Positions 28,571 to 39,112 of a DNA stretch of 62,413 nucleotides are shown one piece after another (the stretch's first letter is position 1; every line of letters begins with the position of its first letter). Source of the DNA: Mycobacterium hubeiense (GTDB lineage: Bacteria; Actinomycetota; Actinomycetes; Mycobacteriales; Mycobacteriaceae). The notes under the pieces are model-generated. The model saw nothing but the letters and a program-made list of their open reading frames with translations. It was not told the DNA's origin and did not search any database. The position numbers and the translations under genes were made by a program. The stretch is taken from positions 84,919 to 147,331 of the forward strand of contig NZ_PIZU01000009.1 of assembly GCF_002838065.1 (NCBI RefSeq). Direction: 5' to 3'.

Positions 28571-28597
28571 GGAACAGAGCCCAGACACTCTGGCGCC

Positions 28598-31500
28598 ATG
28601 GTGGTGCCCGGCGACAAGGGCACGTTGACACGTTCGGCGTGCTCGTACTGCGGCGTGGGCTGTGGCGTGCAGATCCGCACCACCGCCGACCCCGGCACGG
28701 GCCTACCGGTAATCGCCAGGGTGACCGGAGACACGTTGCATCCCGCGAACTTCGGGCGGCTGTGCACCAAGGGTGCGACACAGGCCGAGATGATGCGCGC
28801 CGACGACGACAGGCTGAAATCCGCGCTCGTGCGCTCGGCTCGCGACGAGGAGCTCGTGCCCGTACCGGTCGACGATGCGGTCGCCGAGGCCGGTCGGCGG
28901 CTGCGCGGGATCATCGACGAGCACGGCCCGGACGCTGTCGCCCTCTACGTATCCGGCCAGATGACGCTGGAGGCGCAGTACCTGGCGAACAAACTGGCCA
29001 AGGGGTTCATCCGGACCGTGCACATCGAGTCGAACTCGCGGCTGTGCATGGCCAGCGCCGGAACTGGATACAAGCAGTCCCTCGGCGCCGACGGGCCGCC
29101 CGGATCATATGCCGACTTCGACTGCGCCGACCTGTTTTTCGTGATCGGCTCGAACATGGCCGACTGTCACCCGATGCTGTATCTGCGTATGGCGGACCGG
29201 CTGAAGGCGGGCGCCAAACTCATCGTCGTCGACCCGCGGCGCACCACCACCGCCGAGAAGGCCGACCTGTTCTTGCAGATCAAGCCCGGCACCGACCTGG
29301 CGTTATTGAACGGCTTACTGCACCTGCTGGTCGAAAACGGCGATATCGACGCCGATTTCATCGCCGCGCACACCGAGGGCTGGGAAACCATGCCGGCGTT
29401 TCTGGCCGACCATCAACCGGCACGGGTTGCGGCCGTCACCGGCATACCCGAAGCCGACATCCGCACCGCCGCAAGGATGATCGCCGATGCGGGGGAGTGG
29501 ATGAGCTGCTGGACCATGGGGCTCAACCAGAGCACCCACGGCACGTGGAACACCAACGCCATCTGCAATCTGCATTTGGCGACGGGCGCGATCTGCCGCC
29601 CGGGCAGCGGCCCGATGTCGCTGACCGGCCAGCCCAACGCGATGGGTGGCCGCGAGATGGGTTATATGGGACCGGGTTTGCCCGGCCAACGGTCGGTCAC
29701 CTCCGCCGAAGACCGCGCGTTCGTGGAGCAACGGTGGGGATTGCCGGCGGGCAGCATCCGCTCCGACGTCGGGCCCGGCACCATCGAGATGTTCGAGAAG
29801 CTCGCTTGCGGTGACATCAAGGCATGCTGGATCATCTGCACCAATCCCGTTGCGACAGTGCCCAATCGCAAGTCGGTGATTACCGGTCTGGAGGCGGCCG
29901 AGCTTGTCATCACCCAGGACGCCTACCGGGCCACCGCGACCAACCATTACGCCGACATCGTGCTGCCCGCCGCGCTGTGGGCGGAATCCGAAGGCGTCAT
30001 GGTCAATTCGGAGCGCAACGTGACGCTGTTGCAGCAGGCCGTCCCAGCGCTGGGCCAGGCGCGTCCGGACTGGCAGCTGATCTGCCAGGTCGCCGCCTAC
30101 ATGGGTTACGGCGCAGATTTTCAATATGATTCGACCGAGGACGTCTTCGACGAGATCCGTGGTTTCGCCAACCCGACCACCGGATATGACCTGCGCGGTG
30201 CCACCTACGAGCGGCTGCGCGAGGGTCCGGTGCAGTGGCCATGTCCGCCCGAGGACGAGTCGGACCGCCACCCCATCCGCTATGTCAACAAGGGTCGCTT
30301 AACCTTCCCGACGCCGTCGGGCCGTGCTGTGTTTCACGCTCGCCCCCACGTGGATCCGCAGGAGCTACCGGACGACGATTTCCCGTTGGTGCTCAACACC
30401 GGTCGGCTGCAGCACCAGTGGCACACCATGACCAAAACCGGCAAGGTGGACAAACTGACCAAGCTCGACAACGGTCCGTTCGTCGAGATCCACCCGGCCG
30501 ACGCCGTCGCGCGAGGCATCACCGACGGCCAGCCCGTCGAACTGAGCTCGCGTCGTGGCCGCGCAGTCGTGCCCGCGGTGGCCACCGATCGGGTACCGCC
30601 CGGCAATTGCTTTGTGCCGTTTCACTGGAACGACGAACAGGGCGAATATCTCACCGTCAATGCGCTGACCAACGACGCCGTCGACGCCGAGTCACTGCAA
30701 CCCGAACTCAAGGTGTGCGCGGTGAGCCTGCGCCCGGTCAAGTCGGTCGACAGGCCCACAGTGGATGAGCCGGCGGTGCAGACACCAAGCGGCAGTGGAC
30801 CGTTGGTGTTGTGGGCCTCGCAGACCGGCACGGCCGAGGACTTCGCGGCGGCGGTGGCCGCGCGGCTGGGCGGCTCGCAACTGGTCAACATGAACGGCGT
30901 CCGGTTGACCGATCTCGCCGCGGCCCGCGAGGTGCTGGTGGTCACCAGCACGTTCGGCGATGGCGGGCCGCCGGACAACGGCGCCGACTTCTGGCACCGT
31001 CTCGACTCGCCCGACGCGCCGGCGCTGCACGGTGTGCGGTACGCGGTGCTCGGAATCGGTGACCGCGCCTACGACAACTTCTGCGGCCACGCCAAGGCGC
31101 TGGACCGGCGGTTGGCTGCTCTGGGCGCCACCAAGATGCTCGAGCGCGCCGAGTGCGAGGCCTACGACGACGAGCCGCTGCATCGATGGGCCGACGAAGT
31201 CAGCAGGCTGCTGAACACGTCGGAAGCGCGCCCCTCGGCCCGCGGCGGCGGTGCGGCCACGCTCACCCGGACCGTGGCGGAACCCTTCACGCGGGCCCAA
31301 CCGATCCTGGCGCCGCTGACCCGCAACACCCTACTGAGCGCGCCGAGCTCGTCAAAAGAGGTGCGCCAGTTCGGCTTTGACATCTCCGAGTTCGACGTCA
31401 CCTATTCGGCCGGCGATTCGCTCGGGGTGTACGCCACCAACGATCCCGCGCTGGTGGCGGCGTGGCTGGCCGCGACCGGACTGCGCGGCGAGCAGATCGT

Positions 31501-32380
31501 TGCGGTCGACGGCGTCGAACAGACGCTGCGCGACGCGCTGCTGTCGCGTTACGACATTCGCCGCGTCACCCCGAACCTGCTGCAGTTCGTCGCGGAGAAC
31601 AGCCGCGATGCGGGGCCGTTGCGGACGCCCAAGGACAAGCTCGACACGTGGCTGGCGGGCCGCGACGGGCTGGACATCGTCTCGCAGTTCGCGGTGCACG
31701 CCGACGTCGAGCAGTGGCAGCAGGTGCTGGTGCGGTTGACCCCGCGGCAGTACTCGATCTCGTCGAGCCCTCTGGTGAGCCCGCGCGAGGTGCAGCTGAC
31801 GGTGTCGGTGGTGCGCTACGACAACGGCGCTCGCGGCGGGGTTTGCTCCACATACCTGGCCGACCGGGCGGGCGCCGCGCGGGTGCCGGTGTTTCTGCAG
31901 CGCTCGCCGCATTTCCGCCCGCCGCAGGACGCGGCCACGCCGATGATCATGGTGGGCCCCGGCACCGGGATCGCCCCGTTCCGCGGGTTCCTGCAGGAAC
32001 GCAGGGCGTTGGGCCACACCGGGCGCAACTGGCTGTTCTTCGGCGACCGGCATCGTGCCGAGCACTTCTACTACCGCGACGATCTCGACGACATGGTGCG
32101 CGACGGCTTTCTCACCAGGCTGGACCTGGCATTCTCCCGCGACCAGGCAGACCGCGTGTACGTGCAGCACAAGATGCTCGAGCACGGCGCCGAGGTGTGG
32201 CGCTGGCTCGAGGACGGCGCGCATTTCTATGTGTGTGGTGACGCCGACCGGATGGCCAAGGACGTTGACGCCGCGCTCACGACGATCATCCGTCGCCACG
32301 GCGGACGCTCCGATGAAGCGGCGCACGACTACAAGCGGGAACTGGTGGCGGAGAAGCGCTATGTCCGCGACGTGTACTAA
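28598..32380 (+). CDS. Fused assimilatory nitrate reductase: molybdopterin domain plus flavodoxin/FAD/NADPH reductase
   Basis: 1260 residues. Residues 1-~715 form a molybdopterin oxidoreductase of NasA/NarB type: the [4Fe-4S] cysteines are C15, C18, C22 and C56, and NSRLCMASA carries the likely molybdenum-ligating cysteine. From ~736 a flavodoxin domain (LVLWASQTGTAEDFAAAVA), then a CysJ/P450-reductase-like FAD/NADPH module with RQYSISSSP, GGVCSTYLAD, GPGTGIAPFRGF and the C-terminal RDVY. One chain can therefore take electrons from NADPH through FMN/FAD to the Mo site. I recall an NADPH-dependent nitrate reductase of this form (NasN) in M. smegmatis. A bisulfite or other oxyanion substrate is less likely. 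No strong Shine-Dalgarno precedes the ATG. Confidence 0.88.
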   Translation: MVVPGDKGTLTRSACSYCGVGCGVQIRTTADPGTGLPVIARVTGDTLHPANFGRLCTKGATQAEMMRADDDRLKSALVRSARDEELVPVPVDDAVAEAGRRLRGIIDEHGPDAVALYVSGQMTLEAQYLANKLAKGFIRTVHIESNSRLCMASAGTGYKQSLGADGPPGSYADFDCADLFFVIGSNMADCHPMLYLRMADRLKAGAKLIVVDPRRTTTAEKADLFLQIKPGTDLALLNGLLHLLVENGDIDADFIAAHTEGWETMPAFLADHQPARVAAVTGIPEADIRTAARMIADAGEWMSCWTMGLNQSTHGTWNTNAICNLHLATGAICRPGSGPMSLTGQPNAMGGREMGYMGPGLPGQRSVTSAEDRAFVEQRWGLPAGSIRSDVGPGTIEMFEKLACGDIKACWIICTNPVATVPNRKSVITGLEAAELVITQDAYRATATNHYADIVLPAALWAESEGVMVNSERNVTLLQQAVPALGQARPDWQLICQVAAYMGYGADFQYDSTEDVFDEIRGFANPTTGYDLRGATYERLREGPVQWPCPPEDESDRHPIRYVNKGRLTFPTPSGRAVFHARPHVDPQELPDDDFPLVLNTGRLQHQWHTMTKTGKVDKLTKLDNGPFVEIHPADAVARGITDGQPVELSSRRGRAVVPAVATDRVPPGNCFVPFHWNDEQGEYLTVNALTNDAVDAESLQPELKVCAVSLRPVKSVDRPTVDEPAVQTPSGSGPLVLWASQTGTAEDFAAAVAARLGGSQLVNMNGVRLTDLAAAREVLVVTSTFGDGGPPDNGADFWHRLDSPDAPALHGVRYAVLGIGDRAYDNFCGHAKALDRRLAALGATKMLERAECEAYDDEPLHRWADEVSRLLNTSEARPSARGGGAATLTRTVAEPFTRAQPILAPLTRNTLLSAPSSSKEVRQFGFDISEFDVTYSAGDSLGVYATNDPALVAAWLAATGLRGEQIVAVDGVEQTLRDALLSRYDIRRVTPNLLQFVAENSRDAGPLRTPKDKLDTWLAGRDGLDIVSQFAVHADVEQWQQVLVRLTPRQYSISSSPLVSPREVQLTVSVVRYDNGARGGVCSTYLADRAGAARVPVFLQRSPHFRPPQDAATPMIMVGPGTGIAPFRGFLQERRALGHTGRNWLFFGDRHRAEHFYYRDDLDDMVRDGFLTRLDLAFSRDQADRVYVQHKMLEHGAEVWRWLEDGAHFYVCGDADRMAKDVDAALTTIIRRHGGRSDEAAHDYKRELVAEKRYVRDVY

Positions 32381-32488
32381 CGCTGGAATTATTGGCTGCG
32401 ACTGCAGCGATGCAATGTCCGCTTAGCAAGCGCTAACCGAGCGCCTTCCCACTGCGTAGCCTGCGGACACAATCGCGGAGGCACATTT

Positions 32489-35400
32489 TCACGCCGCTCC
32501 GCCCTCGGGCGCTGCATTGGCCTTGACGGTGTTGAGAATCGTGACGATGTTGTCGACGTCGGCCTCGGGAAACACATCGTCGGGTCCGGTCGGGGCATGG
32601 TCGGTGTAGGGAGATTCGTAGAGGCGAACTGGTTCGACGACGCCGTTGGCGGTCAGTTCGGTGACGATCAGTTCGATGAACCGTATCTGGTCCGCGGTAA
32701 AGCGGCTGCCGTCCAGGTAACTGCCGAACGCTTCGACCGCAGCTTCGCGGTCCAGTCCGACAAGCGACCGTACGAATAGACCCAGCCCGTGTGATTGTTC
32801 CTTGGCGAGTTCGATATCGGCTTGCTCGCCTGTACCGCTCTCGATGAGCATGCGTTCCAAAGCCGCGAGGTCGTCCGGTGTGAGGGGCTTGTTGCGGCGG
32901 AGGCGCTGTAGTGCGATGTCGTCTTGGTGCTGTTTGAGATACGCGGCAGCCTTGGCTTTGAAGCGTTCCCAATTGGTACCAGGGGTGATGCCGGGTAGGT
33001 CGACGAGTGTGGCTTCGCTGAGCTCATCGGCGAAGTCGGTATAGACAACGACCTTCTTCGCCTTCTCCAGAAATCGCAACAGGCCGCGGACCTTTCGGCG
33101 GGCCGACTCCAACATGGGCAGGGTGACGTCGACCCACCATTCGTCGGCGGCGAGTTCTTCGAGGAGAACCTGTTGCGCCGCAACGGAGGGGATCGCGGTT
33201 TGATTGAGCAAGCCCGAAGCGATGTTCTGGATCTGTTCACGCAGCCGCTCGGCTGCGATGGCGTCGCCCTCCAACTGGGCCAGTTGGCGCCGCAGGATGA
33301 GCATGTCGAATCGTTTGGCGTCTTCGTCGTCGTCCTTGTGCGCCGACGGCAGTCCGGCGAGGTGTTCGGCCACGTCGCCGGCAGCTTCCGGAGTAAGCGA
33401 CGACCACGCCGGCCATTGCGCGTATTCCTCGATGAGCCTTCGGTGGGGTCGGACGAGGAAGTTGTCGAGATTCATGCCGACGACGGTGCGGTGCAAGGAC
33501 CATGCAATGTCGACGCGCAGGCCGCGTTCGGTCTCGGTGCCATGCCCCTCGGGTGGATCGGGTTCCTTGGGCGGTTGTGCATGATCGAGGGCGGTGATGA
33601 GACCAAGGCGGGTTTCGAAAAGCCGTTGGTTCAGGGACTTTTGAAGCGAGCCTTCTGAACTCGGCAGGTCCTGGCTGAAGAATTCGAGGTTGCCGCAGAA
33701 GTCGAAGACGTAGAAGTTCTGTTTGTCTTGGCCGGGGCCGAACAGGTCGGGCCGCAGTCGGGTGCCGCGGCCGATCATCTGCCAGAACTTGGTCTTGGAG
33801 CGGACTAGTTTGAAGAACACAAGGTTGACGACCTCGGGGACGTCGATGCCGGTGTCCAGCATGTCGACCGAGATCGCGATGTGTGGTGGCTTCTCGGCGA
33901 CGGAGAAGTCGTCGATCAGTGACTGCGCGTAGCTCATGCCGTGGGTAATGACGCGTGCGAAATGTCCGGCGTAGTGGGGATATTGGATGTCGAAGCGGCG
34001 GGCAATGAACTCGGCGTGATCTTTGTTCTTCGCAAAGATGATGGTCTTGCCGAGCCGATCGCCGGCGGCGACTCGATGGCCTTTGCTCATCAGTTCGGCG
34101 AGGACCTTGTCGACAGTGTCTTCGTTGAATAGGAACTTGTTGATTTCCTCGGAGGTCACCTCGTCGGGAGGATCGCCCTCACCCCAATCGAGGGCATCCC
34201 ATTCGTCCTTCTCCTCCTCCGATAGATCGACGTATCGGATGCCTTGGCGCAGGAACTTGGTGCCGACGGAAATGCCAACCGCGGGCACGAGAAAGCCCTC
34301 TTGCACGGCGTCGTCGAGGCCGTAGGCGTCGGTGGGTACGCCGTCTTCGAGGTGGAAGAGCCGATAGGTGTTGTGGTCGACTTCGTCCTTCGGAGTGGCG
34401 GTGAGTCCGACGAGCAGGGAGTCGAACCATTCGAAGATGGCGCGATACTTCTGGTATACCGACCGATGTGCTTCGTCGATGACGACGAGATCAAAGTAGC
34501 CGGGGCCGAATTTCCTTATGCCCGAATCAGTGTCGTTGATGAGGTTCATCATCGTGGGATAGGTGCTGACGTACACTCGGCCGTCGGTGATCTTCTCGGT
34601 CACGAGGTTCACGGTGGTGGCGTCTGGCAGGTGGGTCTTAAAGGCGTTGGTGGCCTGGGTGACCAGAGCGGTGCGGTCGGCGAGGAACAGCACGCGCTTG
34701 ACCCAGTTGGCCTCCATCAGCTGTTTGACGAGGGCGATGATCGTGCGGGTTTTCCCGGCACCGGTTGCCATCACAAGCAACGCTTCGCGCTGCTTGCCGG
34801 TAAATGCGTCATCGATGGCGCGGATAGCGCGGTGCTGATAGTGGCGCTCGACGATGTTCGAGTCGATCGGTGCCTCGGTGAGCGGTTGGCGGGTCTGGCG
34901 GCGCTGGATCATCAGCTCCAGCTCGTCGCGGGTATAGAAGCCTTGGACGTCGCGCGGGGGATAGCCGCCGGCGTCGTCCCAGATCCAGTGCTCATAACCG
35001 TTGGTGTAGAAGATGACTGGGCGACGACCAGTCATCTGCTCCAGGCAGTCGGCGTAGAGCTTGGCTTGTTGTTGGCCTACCTGCGGGCTCTTGGAGGTGC
35101 GTTTGGCTTCGACGATGGCGAGGGGAAGGCCGTCCTCGCCCCACAACACGTAGTCGACGAAACCTGTGCCGTCGGCGGTGGGCATGCCGGTGACGGGGTA
35201 CTCGCGGTCTCTGGTTTCAGTCAGTGGCCAGCCAGCTTCAGCGAGCAGGACGTCGATGAATGTGTCACGCGTCGCGGCCTCGTCGTAGTCGCGGTCGTCG
35301 GGTTGCTTGTTGGCTGCTTGGGCCTGTTTGACGGCTTCGCGCAGGGCGGCGATCTCGGCGGCCTGCGCATTGGCGAGTTCGTCCTTCTCGGCGAGGGCTT

Positions 35401-35902
35401 TGGCGTGGGCTTCGTCCTGGGCGGCGAATTTGGCAGCTAGCCGGACGACTTCCTGGCGAGTGAGGGGAGCGGCCTTCGCGGCAAGTCTAGGGTCGAAGGC
35501 CGACTTCATCGGAACGGCTTGGGGATTGGTCGAATGGTGGAAGGCGGCCCACAGCATCACGTGGTGAAGTTCGCGAAGTGCATGGAGCGCGGCCTGCGGG
35601 GGTATGGGCCGTGCGTCGTGGACAGCCGTGTTGCCGAGCTTGCGGATGAGATTCAGCTTGGTGACGATGCCGACGCCGACTATGGACTTGAACTTTGTGT
35701 CGTTGATCTTCGCAGCCAAGTCGTCCTTGTACGGAATCGGCAGGGCCAGAACGTCATACAGGTAGTCGACGAGGATTTCGACGGTGCGTCGACTGTAAAA
35801 GCAAGCAGAGCGTGGATCGTTGGTGGCATAGCTCTCTGCACGCGCGCAGTCGGCATGCATCTCCGGCCAGTCGACAGACTGGAGGAAGGCGAAGTTGGAC
35901 AT
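32489..35902 (-). CDS. hsdR: Type I restriction enzyme R subunit, EcoEI-like (HsdR, locus 1)
   Basis: 1137 residues. An N-terminal DUF4145-like helical domain (~1-150) and a coiled-coil segment precede the PD-(D/E)xK nuclease (FVDYVLWGEDGLPLAIVEAKR), then a SF2 motor with Walker A MATGAGKT, VVIDEAHRS and QMIGRGTRLR, and a C-terminal EcoEI_R_C-type helical region. HsdR cleaves DNA lacking HsdMS methylation after ATP-driven translocation. The frame is open to 36070, but that would overlap hsdS; the ATG at 35902 (MSNFAFLQSVDWPEM), 10 bases after hsdS, is chosen. It is last in hsdM-hsdS-hsdR. Confidence 0.93.
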   Translation of the reverse strand: MSNFAFLQSVDWPEMHADCARAESYATNDPRSACFYSRRTVEILVDYLYDVLALPIPYKDDLAAKINDTKFKSIVGVGIVTKLNLIRKLGNTAVHDARPIPPQAALHALRELHHVMLWAAFHHSTNPQAVPMKSAFDPRLAAKAAPLTRQEVVRLAAKFAAQDEAHAKALAEKDELANAQAAEIAALREAVKQAQAANKQPDDRDYDEAATRDTFIDVLLAEAGWPLTETRDREYPVTGMPTADGTGFVDYVLWGEDGLPLAIVEAKRTSKSPQVGQQQAKLYADCLEQMTGRRPVIFYTNGYEHWIWDDAGGYPPRDVQGFYTRDELELMIQRRQTRQPLTEAPIDSNIVERHYQHRAIRAIDDAFTGKQREALLVMATGAGKTRTIIALVKQLMEANWVKRVLFLADRTALVTQATNAFKTHLPDATTVNLVTEKITDGRVYVSTYPTMMNLINDTDSGIRKFGPGYFDLVVIDEAHRSVYQKYRAIFEWFDSLLVGLTATPKDEVDHNTYRLFHLEDGVPTDAYGLDDAVQEGFLVPAVGISVGTKFLRQGIRYVDLSEEEKDEWDALDWGEGDPPDEVTSEEINKFLFNEDTVDKVLAELMSKGHRVAAGDRLGKTIIFAKNKDHAEFIARRFDIQYPHYAGHFARVITHGMSYAQSLIDDFSVAEKPPHIAISVDMLDTGIDVPEVVNLVFFKLVRSKTKFWQMIGRGTRLRPDLFGPGQDKQNFYVFDFCGNLEFFSQDLPSSEGSLQKSLNQRLFETRLGLITALDHAQPPKEPDPPEGHGTETERGLRVDIAWSLHRTVVGMNLDNFLVRPHRRLIEEYAQWPAWSSLTPEAAGDVAEHLAGLPSAHKDDDEDAKRFDMLILRRQLAQLEGDAIAAERLREQIQNIASGLLNQTAIPSVAAQQVLLEELAADEWWVDVTLPMLESARRKVRGLLRFLEKAKKVVVYTDFADELSEATLVDLPGITPGTNWERFKAKAAAYLKQHQDDIALQRLRRNKPLTPDDLAALERMLIESGTGEQADIELAKEQSHGLGLFVRSLVGLDREAAVEAFGSYLDGSRFTADQIRFIELIVTELTANGVVEPVRLYESPYTDHAPTGPDDVFPEADVDNIVTILNTVKANAAPEGGAA

Positions 35903-35912
35903 GCCGACTACC

Positions 35913-37022
35913 TCACAGTTGACCTGAAAAGGCGCGCGATTGGAGTGAGGCGAAGAGTTCGCGGAGTTCGGACAACTTCTCACCGGCCACAACACTGAGA
36001 CGTTGTATGCGCTGGACACGGCTGGTGAATGCCTGCTGTGAGCTTTCGGACGGCACAAACAGCTCGACATCGGCGATGCGACCCGCAGATATCAGGGGTT
36101 GACCGGATTGACTGGCGTAGGCGTTGAGGGCCGCCATACGCAGCGCTTGTGAAAGGTATTCGGGCATCATGCCGGCAGGCATTTCGCTCACCCAAAGTGC
36201 ATTATCCGTTACCCATGATGGGCCATCAGTAAGATGGACTGCCCCGCAGTACGCACCGACTCTACCTACCACGACCTTGGGCGTCTCGAACATGGCTTCC
36301 GCATGGTAGCCGTTGATGCCATTTCCGCCGTATACAGCGATCGGACCGGGTACCTGCTTAGTGGCAGGCAAGAACTGCCCGCTTTTCAGCTTAAGTGACT
36401 CGCCAATCGTAGTGAGATGTCCCGACTTTCGATCGGACCCTCTCGGGCCAAACATCTGCAGATAGACGGCTCGCGTTAACGCAAGGATGCAGGTCACCAC
36501 AGTTGTCTGCTTCAGGCGCAGTCCGTCTGCTCTGTCAAGGATCGCGGCAATGCGGCGCTGCTCATCGAGGTTAGGTAGTGGAACCTTCCACTTCGACAAC
36601 GCGTCGCGACCAAGGTGATGTATCCCTACCCCTCGCGATCCTCGGGCGAACGCGCCGCTTGACGCCTGATGCAGAAGGAAGTGCAGCAGATACTTCGAGT
36701 CCACTCTTGGAGTTGGACGGACCCTCAGGAGTGTGTTCTGGAACGCGCAATCTGCGATCTCGCCTGCCCACAGCGCGGGCTTGCCAACTTCACGCGGGGA
36801 GCCGGAAGCCTCGTTTAGGAGAATGTCCCCTGGCTCAAGACGAAACACTTTCATCTCGGCTTCGGTGAAGTTCATCCTCTTTACATCATCGAGGATGAGA
36901 CCATTCCATCCGACATTTGCCGCACGAAGGTAATTGTGCATCGAGGGACCGTTGTGGTTCTTAGGCGACCGCTGACGTCCCAGTTTCACTTCAGCGATCT
37001 CCGCCAGAGGCACGGTCTTCAC
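35913..37022 (-). CDS. hsdS: Type I restriction-modification specificity subunit (HsdS, locus 1)
   Basis: 369 residues with two target-recognition domains. TRD1 (~1-150) has LGRQRSPKNHNG and SGSPREVGKPALWAGE and ends in the conserved LDEQRRIAAIL helix. TRD2 (~195-345) has IAVYGGNGINGYH. TRD1 is closely similar to that of the second HsdS at 59887-61104, while TRD2 is unrelated (see findings). The GTG start overlaps the hsdM stop. The gene is visibly more AT-rich than the backbone, consistent with horizontal exchange. Confidence 0.92.
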   Translation of the reverse strand: MKTVPLAEIAEVKLGRQRSPKNHNGPSMHNYLRAANVGWNGLILDDVKRMNFTEAEMKVFRLEPGDILLNEASGSPREVGKPALWAGEIADCAFQNTLLRVRPTPRVDSKYLLHFLLHQASSGAFARGSRGVGIHHLGRDALSKWKVPLPNLDEQRRIAAILDRADGLRLKQTTVVTCILALTRAVYLQMFGPRGSDRKSGHLTTIGESLKLKSGQFLPATKQVPGPIAVYGGNGINGYHAEAMFETPKVVVGRVGAYCGAVHLTDGPSWVTDNALWVSEMPAGMMPEYLSQALRMAALNAYASQSGQPLISAGRIADVELFVPSESSQQAFTSRVQRIQRLSVVAGEKLSELRELFASLQSRAFSGQL

Positions 37023-38476
37023 GACAGCATCGCCTTCAATTCCGCCAGCCCGGCAGCAATCTCGCCCTCCAACTTCTCGATCTCTATGATGATCTCCAGC
37101 GGGGGCCGGTGCTCCACTTCGTCGTGGGCGATCTCTCTATAGCGGTTCAGCGACAGGTCATAGCCCTGCGCGACGATGTCGTCTTTGGGCACGCAGAACG
37201 ACTGCTCGGTGCGCTCTCGACCCCGCTCCGCGCCATCGCGGTCCTTCCAACGCGCCAGCGCATCAGGTAAGTCATTGGACTCAACGGGATTTCGCTTGTC
37301 GTCGAGCGAGAACCCGTCAGCCGTAACGTCGTAAAACCACACGCTGTCGGTGCCGCCGGAATTGGTCTTTGTGAAGAGTAGGATCGCCGTCGAAACACCC
37401 GCATACGGTCGGAATACACCCGACGGCAACTTCACCAGACCTTCCAGCTTCTGATCCTCTACCAGAATGCGCCGAAGGTCCTTGTGCGCCTTTGACGATC
37501 CGAATAGGACGCCCTCCGGCACGATCACGGCCGCGCGGCCGCCTGGTTTCAGCAGCTTAAGAAACAGTGCAACAAACAGCAGTTCGGTCTTCTTGGTCTT
37601 GACGACTCGCTGCAGATCCTTGGACGTCGACTCGTAGTCAAGCGACCCTGCGAACGGGGGATTGGCCAGGATCAGGGTGTACTTCTCGGTGTCTTCGCTG
37701 GCGCCCTCCGATAGCGAGTCCCGGTAACGAATGTCTGGTGCCTCGATACCGTGCATCAACATATTCATGCTCGCGATGCGCAGCATGGTCGAATCGAAGT
37801 CGTATCCGTGAAACATGCTGGCGTGGAAGTGCTTTCGCTGAGCAGCATCGGTCAGTACCGACGGGTGCCGCTCACGCACGTACTCCGACGCAGCCACGAG
37901 GAATCCTGCGGTGCCGCAAGCGGGGTCGCATATCTCGTCGGACGGCTGCGGCGCCGTCATGTCGACCATCAGCTTGATGATGTGCCGCGGCGTTCGGAAC
38001 TGTCCGTTCTGACCCGCGGTGGCGATCTTGGACAACATGTACTCGTAGAGATCGCCGTTGGTGTCGCGGTCGGCCATCGGGATCTCGTCAAGCAGGTCAA
38101 CGACCCTAGACAGCAGCTGTGGGGTTGGGATGGTGAAGCGAGCATCTTTCATGTGTTCGCCGTACGTCGATCCATCGCCGCCGAGCGTCCGCAAGAACGG
38201 AAACACCTTCTCTCCGACGGTCGCGAACATCACCGCCGGCTCCTCGTTCTTGAAGCGTGACCACCGCAGGTCCTGCTGATCGGTTCCGAATCGAAGGTCC
38301 GGTGACGGACCGCCATGTCGCGCTTTGCGCTCAGCCAGGGTCTCCAGATCGTCGAGGCGACGAATGAACAGCAAGTAGGTGATCTGCTCGATGACCTCCA
38401 GTGGATTGGAGATGCCGCCCGACCAGAACGCGTCCCAAACCCGGTCGATTTTGCTCTTCAACTCGCCGGTGATCAC
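37019..38476 (-). CDS. hsdM: Type I restriction-modification DNA methyltransferase subunit (HsdM)
   Basis: 485 residues. An N-terminal HsdM_N helical domain ([20 protein letters not shown]) precedes an N6-adenine methyltransferase fold with SAM motif [10 protein letters not shown] (184-192) and catalytic motif IV NPPF (272-275). With HsdS it modifies one adenine in each half of the bipartite recognition site. GTG start at 38476. It is first gene of the operon. A TATATAC block (about 38517-38523) on the minus strand upstream could be the -10 of its promoter. It is the only HsdM in the window. Confidence 0.94.
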   Translation of the reverse strand: MITGELKSKIDRVWDAFWSGGISNPLEVIEQITYLLFIRRLDDLETLAERKARHGGPSPDLRFGTDQQDLRWSRFKNEEPAVMFATVGEKVFPFLRTLGGDGSTYGEHMKDARFTIPTPQLLSRVVDLLDEIPMADRDTNGDLYEYMLSKIATAGQNGQFRTPRHIIKLMVDMTAPQPSDEICDPACGTAGFLVAASEYVRERHPSVLTDAAQRKHFHASMFHGYDFDSTMLRIASMNMLMHGIEAPDIRYRDSLSEGASEDTEKYTLILANPPFAGSLDYESTSKDLQRVVKTKKTELLFVALFLKLLKPGGRAAVIVPEGVLFGSSKAHKDLRRILVEDQKLEGLVKLPSGVFRPYAGVSTAILLFTKTNSGGTDSVWFYDVTADGFSLDDKRNPVESNDLPDALARWKDRDGAERGRERTEQSFCVPKDDIVAQGYDLSLNRYREIAHDEVEHRPPLEIIIEIEKLEGEIAAGLAELKAMLS

Positions 38477-38710
38477 GGCGTGCCCCTAACTACTCGTGCT
38501 GAACTGAACCGAACTGTATATACGACGACACCGACACAGGGAGCCGAAACGCGGCATCAACCCCCATGCGGGTGTGATACTCGCGGGCGTTGAGTGCCGA
38601 CCCGTCAACACACTCCATCGCCTCGGACACTTCAGCGAGCGCCGGCGTCATCTATCGACCACTACCGCGGCCTGGCGAGACTCCACAGGCTCGACTGCGA
38701 AAGTGCTGCC

Positions 38711-39112
38711 CTATGGTGGCCAAGTGCGCCGGATGCCGTCGGTCGATACGGCGTAGCACGCGGCGCCGCTGATCCGGGCCCTGCGGTAAATCTGCGCTTG
38801 AGCAGCATGAAACCGCCTAACCATCTCGGCGATCTGCAACTGCTGGTTGTCCAGATAGAACATCGGCGCGTCGAATTCCACCAGCGGCCGCCGTTCGGCC
38901 TCCTTCCCGCGGATGCGGCCGTCCTTGTGCAACGGGAACCATCCACGTTGCAGCCCGAAGCGCATCCACACCTCGTCGTCAGTCTTCTGAGCATCGTCCG
39001 GGAAGAAGTCGACGATTCGATGAATCAACCACCCTCGTTCGATCAGCCCGGCGGCAACGTGCTTGCCGAGGCTCCTGTCGAGGAAGAACTCAGGCGGCTT
39101 GTTTGAGTCCAA
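38711..39112 (-). CDS. VapC45-like PIN-domain toxin
   Basis: 133 residues of the PIN-like toxin type found with VapB45. FFLDRSLGKHVAAGLIERGW gives the first catalytic Asp, and an acidic DFFPDDAQKTDDEVW segment follows. No ATG is present; the TTG at 39112 overlaps the antitoxin gene by 23 bases and is the only plausible start. Expected to be a ribonuclease inhibited by the upstream antitoxin. The gap to hsdM (38477-38710) holds no other gene that I can support. Confidence 0.8.
   Translation of the reverse strand: MDSNKPPEFFLDRSLGKHVAAGLIERGWLIHRIVDFFPDDAQKTDDEVWMRFGLQRGWFPLHKDGRIRGKEAERRPLVEFDAPMFYLDNQQLQIAEMVRRFHAAQAQIYRRARISGAACYAVSTDGIRRTWPP

Noticed and set aside
32423..32436. TTAGC-AAGC-GCTAA as a terminator between the nitrate reductase and hsdR
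   Set aside because: The stem is only five pairs with no U-tract; too weak to list as a terminator in the 108-base convergent gap, where nothing else was seen.
38594..39106. Plus-strand frame opposite the VapC45-like gene
   Set aside because: It is a complementary shadow of the toxin gene with no domain and no ribosome-binding site.
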